From the NCBI GenBank assembly GCA_937872175.1, contig CALMPI010000007.1:1-64000 (forward strand): a DNA stretch of 64,000 nt, given 5' to 3'. Below the pieces are notes generated by a model that saw only the letters and a program-made list of their open reading frames with translations, made no database searches and was not told the origin of the DNA. Positions 25,728-33,160 of the stretch are shown here, one piece after another. The position numbers were made by a program, and so were the translations under genes. Every line of letters starts with the position of its first letter. The first letter of the stretch is position 1. The stretch is from an uncultured Flavobacteriales bacterium (GTDB lineage: Bacteria > Bacteroidota > Bacteroidia > Flavobacteriales_F > PHOS-HE28).

Positions 25728-26287
25728 TGGATGCACTTCATCATTTTCATTCCATCCACTCCTTGAACGGGGCGGCCGAAAATGCTCTTCGCTCGGTCAT
25801 TAAAGTCAATGACCTGCCCAAGAATAAGGTTATCCAGCGACCGGGGAGCACCTGCCGTACGCTCTACTTCGTGGAGGACGGCATCGCGCGGATCTTCTAC
25901 CGGAATCAAGATCATGAGGTAACGGAGCACTTCGCCTACGACGGCAATATGATCATCCGCGCCGAGAGTTTGTTCACCGGCCAGCCTACGCCAAAGGGTA
26001 TCCAGGCGGTTACCGATATCCGCCTTGCGATAATAGACGCGCAGAAGCTGTTCGATCTCTTCGAACGGAACCACGAGATCGAAAGGCTGTTCCACAAAGT
26101 GATCATCCGCGAGTACGTGGCCACTATCCACCGCGCCGAAAGCTTCCAGATGAAGACCGCCACTACGCGTTACTTGGAACTATTGAATGCCACGCCACTG
26201 TTGCAGCACGTACCATTGAAGCACATCGCGTCCTACCTCGGCATCACCCAGGTCAGCCTGAGCCGCATCAGGGCTGGTGTGAAGTAG
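25727..26287 (+). CDS. Crp/Fnr-family transcription regulator
   Basis: A 186-residue regulator with an N-terminal cyclic-nucleotide-binding-like beta-barrel (about 20-115, IQRPGSTCRTLYFVEDGIARIFY and ITDVR-like strands) and a C-terminal helix-turn-helix (HIASYLGITQVSLSRIRAG, residues 165-183). The barrel lacks an obvious Fe-S cluster Cys set (only Cys44 is near the effector region), so oxygen sensing as in Fnr is not supported. This short type, ending right after the recognition helix, is common in Bacteroidota. The ATG at 25727 overlaps the remnant's stop codon; the longer in-frame extension to 25514 is judged shadow sequence. Confidence 0.85.
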   Translation: MDALHHFHSIHSLNGAAENALRSVIKVNDLPKNKVIQRPGSTCRTLYFVEDGIARIFYRNQDHEVTEHFAYDGNMIIRAESLFTGQPTPKGIQAVTDIRLAIIDAQKLFDLFERNHEIERLFHKVIIREYVATIHRAESFQMKTATTRYLELLNATPLLQHVPLKHIASYLGITQVSLSRIRAGVK

Positions 26288-26310
26288 TTCCCGACATTAT
26301 TTATCATTTG

Positions 26311-26343
26311 AAAGATCCAGGAGCACGGTGCGCTTGGATCTTT
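26311..26343. terminator. Hairpin after crp/fnr-type gene
   Basis: A 9-base perfect stem (AAAGATCCA / TGGATCTTT) with a 15-base loop begins 23 bases after the Crp/Fnr stop; TTTG follows. It fits a simple intrinsic terminator before the DsrE gene at 26362. The A-T-rich outer stem gives a run of three Ts, less than the usual tract. Confidence 0.5.
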
Positions 26344-26361
26344 GTATTTCATTCAGCACCA

Positions 26362-26793
26362 ATGCTCAGGTACTTGTTCATCCTCACCCTTTCCGCTACC
26401 ATGGCACTTTCAATGTCGGCACAAACGGAGGTGCTTGGCGCCGAAGCCACCAAGACCGCGTCCACGACCGGCTCGGATCTCGGTATCGTCATCCACAGCA
26501 ACGATCCCGAAACGGTATGGAACGCCTTCCGACTCGCCAACCATGCCGCAGGGCAGAAGGACAAGGTGCGCGTGTTCCTGCTGGCCAAGGGTGTGGAAGC
26601 GCAGAACCTCGGCAACAAGGACTTCGATGTGGAGGCCATGATGAAGAAATTCGTGGATGCCGGTGGCGAGATCCTAGCCTGTGGCACCTGCTTGAAGCTG
26701 CGTAATACCGAAGGCACCGCCCTGTGCCCGCTCAGCACGATGGCCGACCTCTACGAGATCGTGAAGCGATCGGACAAGATCATCACATTCTGA
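26362..26793 (+). CDS. Secreted DsrE/DsrF-like protein
   Basis: A 143-residue exported protein with a signal peptide (MLRYLFILTLSATMALSMSAQ) and a DsrE/TusD-like alpha/beta domain: GIVIHSNDPETVWNAFRLANHA near residues 41-62, KVRVFLLAKGVEAQNL near 68-83, and a conserved Cys pair GTC-type segment LACGTCLK (Cys107, Cys110). The latter matches the sulfur-carrying Cys region of the family. DsrE-like proteins relay sulfane sulfur. Being exported is unusual, but it is seen in Bacteroidota. The ATG at 26362 is preferred over the upstream one at 26308, because the shorter protein starts with the signal peptide. Confidence 0.82.
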   Translation: MLRYLFILTLSATMALSMSAQTEVLGAEATKTASTTGSDLGIVIHSNDPETVWNAFRLANHAAGQKDKVRVFLLAKGVEAQNLGNKDFDVEAMMKKFVDAGGEILACGTCLKLRNTEGTALCPLSTMADLYEIVKRSDKIITF

Positions 26794-26813
26794 AGGAACA
26801 ACACCCATACGCC

Positions 26814-27419
26814 ATGAAAAAGCTCTTGGTATTGATGGTCATCGCACTGCTCGTGAGCGGTTTCGCCATGAGCACGCAGGAGTATCCGCCGGGTGTCGGC
26901 GTGTTGACCGACTCCCGCTCCTGCATAAGCTGCCATGCGGACAACGGACCATGGAACAAGGATGACCGCACCATCATCGATGTGCTGGACCAGGAGACCA
27001 AGGCCTCTTTGCGCCAGCCGGACGGAAGCTTCGCCATGGAAGTGATGCGCGGACATCGCCGCACGGTGCTTACCGTGATCGGCCGCCCGAAGTCCGACTC
27101 GCTTGCTGTCCCCAATCGTCACGGTTGGACCTACATCGATCCACTGCGCATTGGCACCGGCTCCATCTCGAAATTCGCTCCAGGCTGGGCCGTGGACCTG
27201 CAAATGTCCTGCAGACTTGTGGGCGACCAGTTACCGGGCTTCGAGGATGCCAACATCACCGTGCTGCCCATGACGGTGATGCCGTTGGACGATGCGCGCG
27301 ATGCGGAAGTGGAATTACAGCTCATGCTTACCGCAGGTGACTCGGGAAAGGGTGCGGCCATGCAACATATGCTCGGCAGCTATTTCGTGCGGACGCTGAA
27401 GCTGAAGGTTACCCGATGA
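26814..27419 (+). CDS. Exported heme-c protein
   Basis: A 201-residue protein with a signal peptide or membrane anchor (residues 1-20) and an early heme-c motif CISCH at residues 37-41 in SRSCISCHADNGPW. The rest is mostly beta-strand with no second CxxCH. The VMRGHRRTVLTVIG segment near 80 and a long C-terminal half resemble a carrier or ligand-binding domain fused to a small cytochrome domain. Function is unassigned; the neighbouring DsrE and rhodanese fusion suggest sulfur-related electron transfer. The start is ATG 26814, 20 bases after the DsrE stop. Confidence 0.7.
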   Translation: MKKLLVLMVIALLVSGFAMSTQEYPPGVGVLTDSRSCISCHADNGPWNKDDRTIIDVLDQETKASLRQPDGSFAMEVMRGHRRTVLTVIGRPKSDSLAVPNRHGWTYIDPLRIGTGSISKFAPGWAVDLQMSCRLVGDQLPGFEDANITVLPMTVMPLDDARDAEVELQLMLTAGDSGKGAAMQHMLGSYFVRTLKLKVTR

Positions 27420-27465
27420 ACCTGTTGCGGAACTGGAACCTCGATCATCCCATCCAAGCAGGATC

Positions 27466-28944
27466 GTGAACACCACTCCCACCCTCGGCCTCCGCCAGAA
27501 CTGGAAGCAGTTCACGCTGCTTGTGATCGTGAACGCCTTCGTGGGCGGCATGGTGGGCATCGAACGCACCGTGTTGCCGCTGCTGGCGGAAGTGGAGTTC
27601 GGCATCGCCTCGCATGCGGCGGCGCTCAGCTTCATCATGGCCTTCGGTATCAGCAAGGCGTTGGCGAACTACTTCACCGGAAGGCTCGCGGGGCGGTACG
27701 GCCGCAAGGCCTTGCTCGTGACCGGATGGACCCTCGCGCTACCTGTGCCCTTCATGCTGATCTACGCCGATGTTTGGGCATGGATCGTGGCGGCGAACAT
27801 CCTGCTGGGTATCCACCAAGGCTTTGCGTGGAGCAGCACCGTGGTGATGAAGATGGACCTGGTGGGCGAGAAGGACCGCGGCCTGGCGATGGGCCTGAAC
27901 GAGTTCGCCGGTTACCTCGCGGTGGGGTTGATGGCCTTCCTCACGGGTTACCTCGCCGCGCACTACGGACCGCGACCGGTACCCTTCCAAGTGGGCATCG
28001 GCATCGCGGTGATCGGGCTGTTGCTGACGCTGCTGTGGGTGAAGGACACCGTGCACCACGTGGCGGCCGAGGGTGCGACGAGCGCCATCCCCAAGCTGAA
28101 GCGCGTGTTCGTGGAGACCAGCCTCACGCACCGCACCCTGGGCCCTGTGACACAGGCCGGGCTGGTGAACAACCTGAACGACGGTATGCTGTGGGGCCTG
28201 CTGCCGGTGCTGCTCTTCAACGAGGGCCTCGGACAGGAGCGCATCGGCCTCATCGCGGCGGTGTACCCGGCCGTGTGGGGCATCGGGCAGCTCTTCACCG
28301 GCACCCTCGCCGACCATGCGAACCGCCGCACCCTGCTCATGCTCGGCATGGTGCTGCAAGGCATCGCCATCCTGGGGCTGCCCTTCGTGCACGCGCAAGG
28401 CGCCTACATCGCGCTCAGCGCCGCGCTCGGCCTGGGCACCGCGCTGGTTTACCCCACCTTCCTGGCCGTGCTGGCCGCGCACACCCATCCGCAGCAGCGC
28501 AGCGAGGCCGTGGGCGTGTTCCGCCTGTGGCGCGACCTGGGCTATGCCATCGGCGCGCTGCTCACCGGCCTCCTCGCCGACCGCTTCGGCATCACGGTCT
28601 CCATCCTGGCCATTGGAGCGGTCACGGTGCTCAGTGGTTTGGTGGTGTGGCTGCGCATGCCAAGCGAGCGGGAATGCCTGGAACCTGAGGATCTGAAGCC
28701 GCTGCTGAACAGGGCCGGTGTGCGCGTGGTGGATGTGCGCAGCCCGGAGGAGTATGAAAGCGGCCATTTGCCCGAGGCGATCAACATCCCCCTCACCGAG
28801 CTGCTGGAACGCACACGCAGCTGGTCGCCGCGGGAGCGGATCATCACCGTATGCGCCACGGGCGGCGGGCGCAGTGCCCAGGCCGCGCAGATCCTTCGTG
28901 ACCTCGGCTTCGGGCGGACGTGGTGGTTGTGCGGGGGGCGGTGA
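27466..28944 (+). CDS. MFS transporter fused to a rhodanese domain
   Basis: A 492-residue inner-membrane fusion. Residues about 15-395 form the 12-helix major facilitator core, with the Gly/Arg loop motif LAGRYGRKALL near 75 and a second-half counterpart near 280. Residues about 400-492 are a cytoplasmic rhodanese domain (VRVVDVRSPEEYESGHLPEAINIP) with catalytic Cys463 in VCATGGGRS. It probably imports or exports a sulfur compound and passes sulfane sulfur on. GTG start at 27466, 46 bases after the heme protein. Truncated copies of the same gene lie at 745-1224 and 25605-25727, so this is the intact member of a duplicated family. Confidence 0.9.
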   Translation: MNTTPTLGLRQNWKQFTLLVIVNAFVGGMVGIERTVLPLLAEVEFGIASHAAALSFIMAFGISKALANYFTGRLAGRYGRKALLVTGWTLALPVPFMLIYADVWAWIVAANILLGIHQGFAWSSTVVMKMDLVGEKDRGLAMGLNEFAGYLAVGLMAFLTGYLAAHYGPRPVPFQVGIGIAVIGLLLTLLWVKDTVHHVAAEGATSAIPKLKRVFVETSLTHRTLGPVTQAGLVNNLNDGMLWGLLPVLLFNEGLGQERIGLIAAVYPAVWGIGQLFTGTLADHANRRTLLMLGMVLQGIAILGLPFVHAQGAYIALSAALGLGTALVYPTFLAVLAAHTHPQQRSEAVGVFRLWRDLGYAIGALLTGLLADRFGITVSILAIGAVTVLSGLVVWLRMPSERECLEPEDLKPLLNRAGVRVVDVRSPEEYESGHLPEAINIPLTELLERTRSWSPRERIITVCATGGGRSAQAAQILRDLGFGRTWWLCGGR

Positions 28945-28981
28945 GGGTGGATCCAGCCCGCACGCGCTCACGGACCGCGCC

Positions 28982-28997
28982 TACCGCAATTGCGGTA
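28982..28997. promoter_or_regulatory. 16-base palindrome
   Basis: A perfect 16-base palindrome (TACCGCAATTGCGGTA) lies between the MFS-rhodanese stop and the start of the membrane protein at 29056. The flanking word GGACCGCGCCT appears twice, at about 28973 and 29009. A dimeric regulator's operator for the downstream gene is a fair guess, but no candidate regulator is tied to it. Confidence 0.4.
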
Positions 28998-29055
28998 TTG
29001 CCCTGCCCGGACCGCGCCTTCACCTTCGCAGCCCGACAACACGTACACGCGGCGC

Positions 29056-29976
29056 ATGCGCACAGGACCAGAAGGAACGAGCAGGAAGGTGGTGAAGGGC
29101 GGACGCCTGACGGGTGCGCTGGCCTTCGTGATCGTGCTGCTCTTCATGCCCATCGGCCATGCGCTGATGGTGTTGAACGAAGCGGTGCTGGGGGCCTCCA
29201 AGCTGGTGGGGGCGGGCAGCCTGGGCACCCTGGGCGCGCTGCTGCTGCTGCTGGGTGTGCGCCTGAACCGGAACGCGCTGAGCGCGACCCTGCTCGGCCT
29301 GGTCGCGGGCATCCTGGTGTGGACCGGCTGGGTGGAGTTCTCCTTCGTGTGGATCGCGGAAAAACATGGGGTGGCCCCCCTGATGGACGGCGATGAGGTG
29401 GCCACCCGGCCGGAGTACCTCGTGATGGTGTCCTCCCTGGGCCTTCTGGGGTGCATGCTGCTCTTCTTCCTGTTCACCAGCACCCGCTGCACCCTGTTCC
29501 TCTGGTTCCAGCGGCAGCTGCGCGTGAACAGGCAGGCCGGTGCGCGCAGCGGGCCCGGCCCAGGGCGACCGGTGGCGCTGGTCACCTTCATCGAAACGGT
29601 GATGATCATCTGGACCTTCTACCTGCTGCTGCTGCTGGCGTACGATCCGGACCTGGCCGGCGATCGGCATCCCCTCACCTGGCTGGTGGCCTTCGGCTCC
29701 CTGGCCTGGTCGGCCTGGCTGATCGCGCGCCTGCTGCGGATCCACGCGTTCGACCACGCCGTGCGCTATGCCGTGCCCACCGTGGTGATCTTCTGGAACT
29801 TCGTGGAGGTGGCCGGCCGCTGGGGCCTCTTCAAGGAGATCTGGGTGCATCCGCTGGAGCATTGGGTGGAGAACAGCCTCATCGCGCTGGCCCTCCTGCT
29901 GTTCATGGGCCGGTATGTGCTGGACCATGCGCGCGGCCGACGGCTGCGGCCCACCGGACCCGCAGGGCCGGCGTGA
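29056..29976 (+). CDS. Eight-helix membrane protein, unknown function
   Basis: A 306-residue inner-membrane protein with about eight hydrophobic segments (near residues 16-38, 53-70, 78-101, 116-136, 176-195, 209-229, 237-256, 271-290) and a basic Arg-rich C-terminus. No family was recognised. The start ATG 29056 is chosen over the in-frame ATG at 28990 because the added 22 residues are Pro-rich and not conserved-looking. Its last about seven codons (GPAGPA, stop) fall inside the dispersed repeat starting at about 29957, so part of the tail probably came from insertion of that repeat. Confidence 0.6.
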   Translation: MRTGPEGTSRKVVKGGRLTGALAFVIVLLFMPIGHALMVLNEAVLGASKLVGAGSLGTLGALLLLLGVRLNRNALSATLLGLVAGILVWTGWVEFSFVWIAEKHGVAPLMDGDEVATRPEYLVMVSSLGLLGCMLLFFLFTSTRCTLFLWFQRQLRVNRQAGARSGPGPGRPVALVTFIETVMIIWTFYLLLLLAYDPDLAGDRHPLTWLVAFGSLAWSAWLIARLLRIHAFDHAVRYAVPTVVIFWNFVEVAGRWGLFKEIWVHPLEHWVENSLIALALLLFMGRYVLDHARGRRLRPTGPAGPA

Positions 29977-30142
29977 CGATCCTCCTCCTGATCCGGTCGG
30001 GTACAGGACGCGTGCACCCCCCCTCCTGAGCAGCGAACGCTCGCTGCTCAGGAGGGGGGGTCATGGCGTGCGGGTAGGGTCGCGATGACGGCGTGGGAAA
30101 GGGAGATCGCTTCGCCCGCGGAGCCGTGCCCGCGAAGACCAT
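29957..30142. repeat. Dispersed hairpin repeat, copy A
   Basis: About 185 bases that align, with gaps, to 53273-53572 (copy B). Shared blocks include CCCGCAGGGCC at the left edge, TGATCCGG, GTACAGGACGCGTGCA, the hairpin arm CTCCTGAGCAGCGAACGCTC, TCATGGCGTGCGGGTAG, TCGCGATGAC and ATCGCTTCGCCCGC at the right. Copy B has about 110 extra bases in the middle. It sits between a plus-strand gene end and a minus-strand gene end, and its left edge enters the 3' codons of the gene at 29056. Two copies on one 64-kb window suggest an intergenic mobile repeat of the REP or MITE sort. Boundaries are approximate; no transposase is near. Confidence 0.7.
30017..30060. terminator. Perfect 20-base hairpin in repeat copy A
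   Basis: A perfect 20-base inverted repeat (arms C7-TCCTGAGCAGCGA and its complement) with a 4-base loop ACGC. It lies between convergent genes (ends at 29976 and 30180), so it would stop transcription from both sides even without a T-tract. It is also the core of the dispersed repeat, and only one of its two arms is fully preserved in copy B, where the inner stem is 9 bases. Confidence 0.6.
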
Positions 30143-30179
30143 GCGGGAAGTTCAGCGCGGCGGCGCATCTGCGCTCCGG

Positions 30180-31295
30180 TCAGGGTTTCCGGCCGAACAT
30201 GCGTTTGAGGCGCTCCATGCCGCGGCGTTCCTGCTCTTCGGCACGATCGACCATCCACCGCAAGGGGCGCGGCGCACCGAACCGGACGCCGAGGAAGACC
30301 TGGAAGTAGTACCGGTCCTTGATCACCACGGCCACGGTGTTCTCCTGATCGTACTGCTCGCGGGACCCGACGAACTGACCACCTCCGAAGAAGCGTTCTC
30401 CATTGTAGCCCAGGGCGGCGGAAAGGTCAGCGCGGTAAAGGATGTTCCGCTGATCGGAATCCACATCCCCGGAGGGCAGGCGCGTGAGCAGGTCCGTGTG
30501 GAGGTAGCCGATGCCCGGACCGCCGCCCAGCGCCACATAGGCGTTGCGCAGAAAGACGAAGCAATGCACGTAGGTGGCGGACAACACCACCTCGATGTTG
30601 CGCGATCGCTGGCTGCTGTTCGTTCCGGTGAGGTAGGTGCGGTCGTCCAGTTCGTAGTAGTGGTAGCTGAGCAGCGGCATGAAGGTGCCCGCGCTTTTGC
30701 GCTGGCGCTCCCCCTGGCTCACCAGGGCATTGAACGACAAGCGGCGGTCCGTCCGGTAGCCGGTCTGCCCGAAGAACGAGGTGTACACCAGGTCGGGGAA
30801 CTGGATGTACGGGTCGACATCCTTTCGCCAACCGGGAATGAAGTCGCTGGTGTTGGCGAGGTAGTAGCCCTTGGTGCGGGTATAGGCCAGCACCTGCGTC
30901 AGATGGCCCGGCATCAGCGTGAAGGCATACCGGTGGTGGCGCGTGCGACCGCGGAGCGCATTGTCCGCGTTGCCCGGTAAAAAGGTGGGGGCCCATCCGG
31001 CGGAGAACGAGACCACGCGGTAGGCGAAGGAGAACTTGAGCGCGGTGCGGATGTTCGGGTCGATCGCGTAGCGCACGTCGCCCGCCTGCAGGTCGAAGAC
31101 CTCCGGATCATCGGTGAGCGCCACCCGCAGGGCCACCAGGTGGTTCATCGGTTCGAAATAGTTCTTCCAGCGGGGCGCCGGCTCCACCTGCGCGCTGTCC
31201 TTCGGCGGTTCCACGGCCTGGCCGGCCGTGTCGCCGCCACCGGCGAGCAGGATCCCGCACAGGAGGGCTCGAAGGACCGGGCTTGGCGATGGCAT
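30180..31295 (-). CDS. Outer-membrane barrel protein (DUF4421-like)
   Basis: A 371-residue exported protein with a signal peptide (to about residue 24) and alternating short beta-strands typical of an outer-membrane barrel ending near FQVFLGVRFGAPRPLRW. Motifs such as YAIDPNIRTALKFSFAYRVVSFSAGWAPTFLPGNAD (near 77-110) match what I recall of the DUF4421 family; the shorter key pieces are YRVVSFSAGWAPTFLPG. The C-terminal ~30 residues are very Arg-rich. Function unknown. It is divergent from the AI-2E exporter gene at 31354 (58-base gap). Confidence 0.65.
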   Translation of the reverse strand: MPSPSPVLRALLCGILLAGGGDTAGQAVEPPKDSAQVEPAPRWKNYFEPMNHLVALRVALTDDPEVFDLQAGDVRYAIDPNIRTALKFSFAYRVVSFSAGWAPTFLPGNADNALRGRTRHHRYAFTLMPGHLTQVLAYTRTKGYYLANTSDFIPGWRKDVDPYIQFPDLVYTSFFGQTGYRTDRRLSFNALVSQGERQRKSAGTFMPLLSYHYYELDDRTYLTGTNSSQRSRNIEVVLSATYVHCFVFLRNAYVALGGGPGIGYLHTDLLTRLPSGDVDSDQRNILYRADLSAALGYNGERFFGGGQFVGSREQYDQENTVAVVIKDRYYFQVFLGVRFGAPRPLRWMVDRAEEQERRGMERLKRMFGRKP

Positions 31296-31353
31296 GCCGG
31301 CGAAAATACCTGTCGGACAGCATGCAGGTGGCTACCTTGGCGCACAACGACCC

Positions 31354-32466
31354 ATGCGCGCACGGATCCCTCTCGAACGCTTCCTGTTCATCGTGGTGGT
31401 GTCGGCCATCCTGGTGATCACCTACCTGCTGCTGTACGCGTTGCGTGATGTGCTGCTTCCCTTCGTGGTGGCCCTCGGCATCGCCTACCTCTTCCGCCCG
31501 CTGATGCACGCCATTGAGCGCTTCGTCCGGTCGCGCGGGCTGGCCGCCCTGGCCACCACCCTGCTCGCCCTGGCCGTGATCGGCGGCATGGTGACGCTGG
31601 TGGCGGAGATCCTCGCTGCGGAATTGAGCCACCTCCAGGCACTGCTGTCCACGCACCTTCACCCGGGCGCGCTGATGCAGGACCTGGAGCGGGTGGAAAC
31701 GCGCCTGCTGGGCAGCGTGGACCCCGAGCGTGTGCGTGCGTTCCTTTCCCCGGAGCGGCTGGGCGAGGTGGGCAAAAGCCTCATGCCCGGCTTCATGCAC
31801 GGGCTTGCGGGTGTCTTCGGCGTGCTCGCCACCCTGGGCACCGTGCTCGCCGTCACCCTCTACACCTTCTTCATCCTGCTGGACCTGGAGCGCATCCTCG
31901 CGAGCGTGAAAAGCCTGTTCCCCACGCGTGCGCATGGCCTGATGCGCGATGTGGTGACCGACCTGGCCCGCGACCTCAACCTCTATTTCAAGGGGCAGTT
32001 CAAGGTGAGCCTGGCGCTGGCGTTGATCTATGCCACGGGCTTCAAGCTGATCGGCCTGCCGGTGGGCATCGGCATCGGCCTGCTGGCCGGGCTGCTGAAC
32101 ATGGTGCCCTATATGGCCCTGCTCAGCATCGTGCCCGCCACCCTGAGCGCGGCGCTGCTGGCCATGGAGACCGGATCCGCCTTCGGTGCGATCATGGCCC
32201 AGGTGGGCATCGTGTACGCGGTGGCCGTGGTGGCGGACAACATCGTGCTCACCCCGCGCATCCTGGGCAAGGCCACCGGCCTGCCGCCCGCCATCGTGTT
32301 GCTCGCCCTTTCCATCTGGGGCAGCTTGCTCGGGCTCATCGGCATGGTGCTGGCCCTGCCGCTCACCACCGTGGCCATCGCCTACTTCAAGCGCTTCGTG
32401 CTGCATGGTCCGGAGGCGGTCGCTCAGCCACCTGATATCGGTCAGGACCGCCGTGAAGGTCAGTAG
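31354..32466 (+). CDS. AI-2E (PerM/TqsA)-family transporter
   Basis: A 370-residue inner-membrane protein with eight helices. Helices 1-3 are N-terminal (residues 8-80), then a periplasmic or cytoplasmic loop with PGALMQDLERVETRLLG, then about five C-terminal helices ending in the family motif IVLLALSIWGSLLGLIGMVLALPL (near residues 312-335). The AI-2E exporter family also includes antiporters and unassigned members. ATG 31354 is preferred over an upstream in-frame ATG at 31228, whose added residues are low-complexity. A short gap leads to the barrel protein at 32492. Confidence 0.87.
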   Translation: MRARIPLERFLFIVVVSAILVITYLLLYALRDVLLPFVVALGIAYLFRPLMHAIERFVRSRGLAALATTLLALAVIGGMVTLVAEILAAELSHLQALLSTHLHPGALMQDLERVETRLLGSVDPERVRAFLSPERLGEVGKSLMPGFMHGLAGVFGVLATLGTVLAVTLYTFFILLDLERILASVKSLFPTRAHGLMRDVVTDLARDLNLYFKGQFKVSLALALIYATGFKLIGLPVGIGIGLLAGLLNMVPYMALLSIVPATLSAALLAMETGSAFGAIMAQVGIVYAVAVVADNIVLTPRILGKATGLPPAIVLLALSIWGSLLGLIGMVLALPLTTVAIAYFKRFVLHGPEAVAQPPDIGQDRREGQ

Positions 32467-32491
32467 CGAGGTTTGGGCAAAACCCGACCCT

Positions 32492-33127
32492 ATGCGCCCG
32501 ACCTTCCTTCTTTCGATCCTCTCCCTCTCCGCGCTGACCAGTTCCGCCCAGAAAATGGTCGAGCTCCGCGGTTACGGCGGCATCAACCTCATCGAGCTCA
32601 CGCACGGCGGGGCCAGCACCGTGGTCATCGACGGCCAGACCCACGACCGCAATGTGAAAGGCAACGTGGGCTACCAGGCCGGGCTCGGTGTCTCCATCGG
32701 GCACCGCTTCTACGTGCAGCCCGGTGTGTACTGGCAGACCATCAGCGCCAAGACCATCAACACCAACCAGACCACGGGGGTGAAGCTGGAGGACGAACCC
32801 TCCGTGAGCGTCATTTCCGTGCCGGTGCGCGTAGGCCTGCGGCTGCTGCCCACCATGGCCGAACGCATCGTGGACGTGCGCATCTTCGGCGGCATCACCG
32901 GCAACCATGTCCTCAGCGTGAAGGACGGCAGCGACAAGATCGACCTGGACAAGGACGACTTCAAGAACCTGTTCATGGGTGCCGACGTGGGCCTCGGAGT
33001 GGACGTGCTGTTCCTTTTCCTGGACGCCGGTTATGAGTTCGGGCTGTCGCCGATCTTCAGCGACCCGGCCGACCCCACGCGCTACAACATGTTCTTCGCC
33101 CGGCTCGGCGTGCGCATCGGCCTCTGA
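32492..33127 (+). CDS. Small outer-membrane beta-barrel protein
   Basis: A 211-residue exported protein: signal peptide (MRPTFLLSILSLSALTSSAQ), then strands alternating through VELRGYGGINLIEL, YQAGLGVSIGHRFYVQPGVYW, VISVPVRVGLRLLP, and the final FARLGVRIGL with a C-terminal aromatic/Leu end. This is the pattern of the outer-membrane beta-barrel domain family (porin-like or OMP_b-brl_2), common in Bacteroidota. No specific ligand is visible. It follows the AI-2E gene by 25 bases and ends 33 bases from the convergent MscS gene. Confidence 0.72.
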   Translation: MRPTFLLSILSLSALTSSAQKMVELRGYGGINLIELTHGGASTVVIDGQTHDRNVKGNVGYQAGLGVSIGHRFYVQPGVYWQTISAKTINTNQTTGVKLEDEPSVSVISVPVRVGLRLLPTMAERIVDVRIFGGITGNHVLSVKDGSDKIDLDKDDFKNLFMGADVGLGVDVLFLFLDAGYEFGLSPIFSDPADPTRYNMFFARLGVRIGL

Positions 33128-33160
33128 GCGGACCGACCTTCAAGCGGCCCGTGACCGGTG

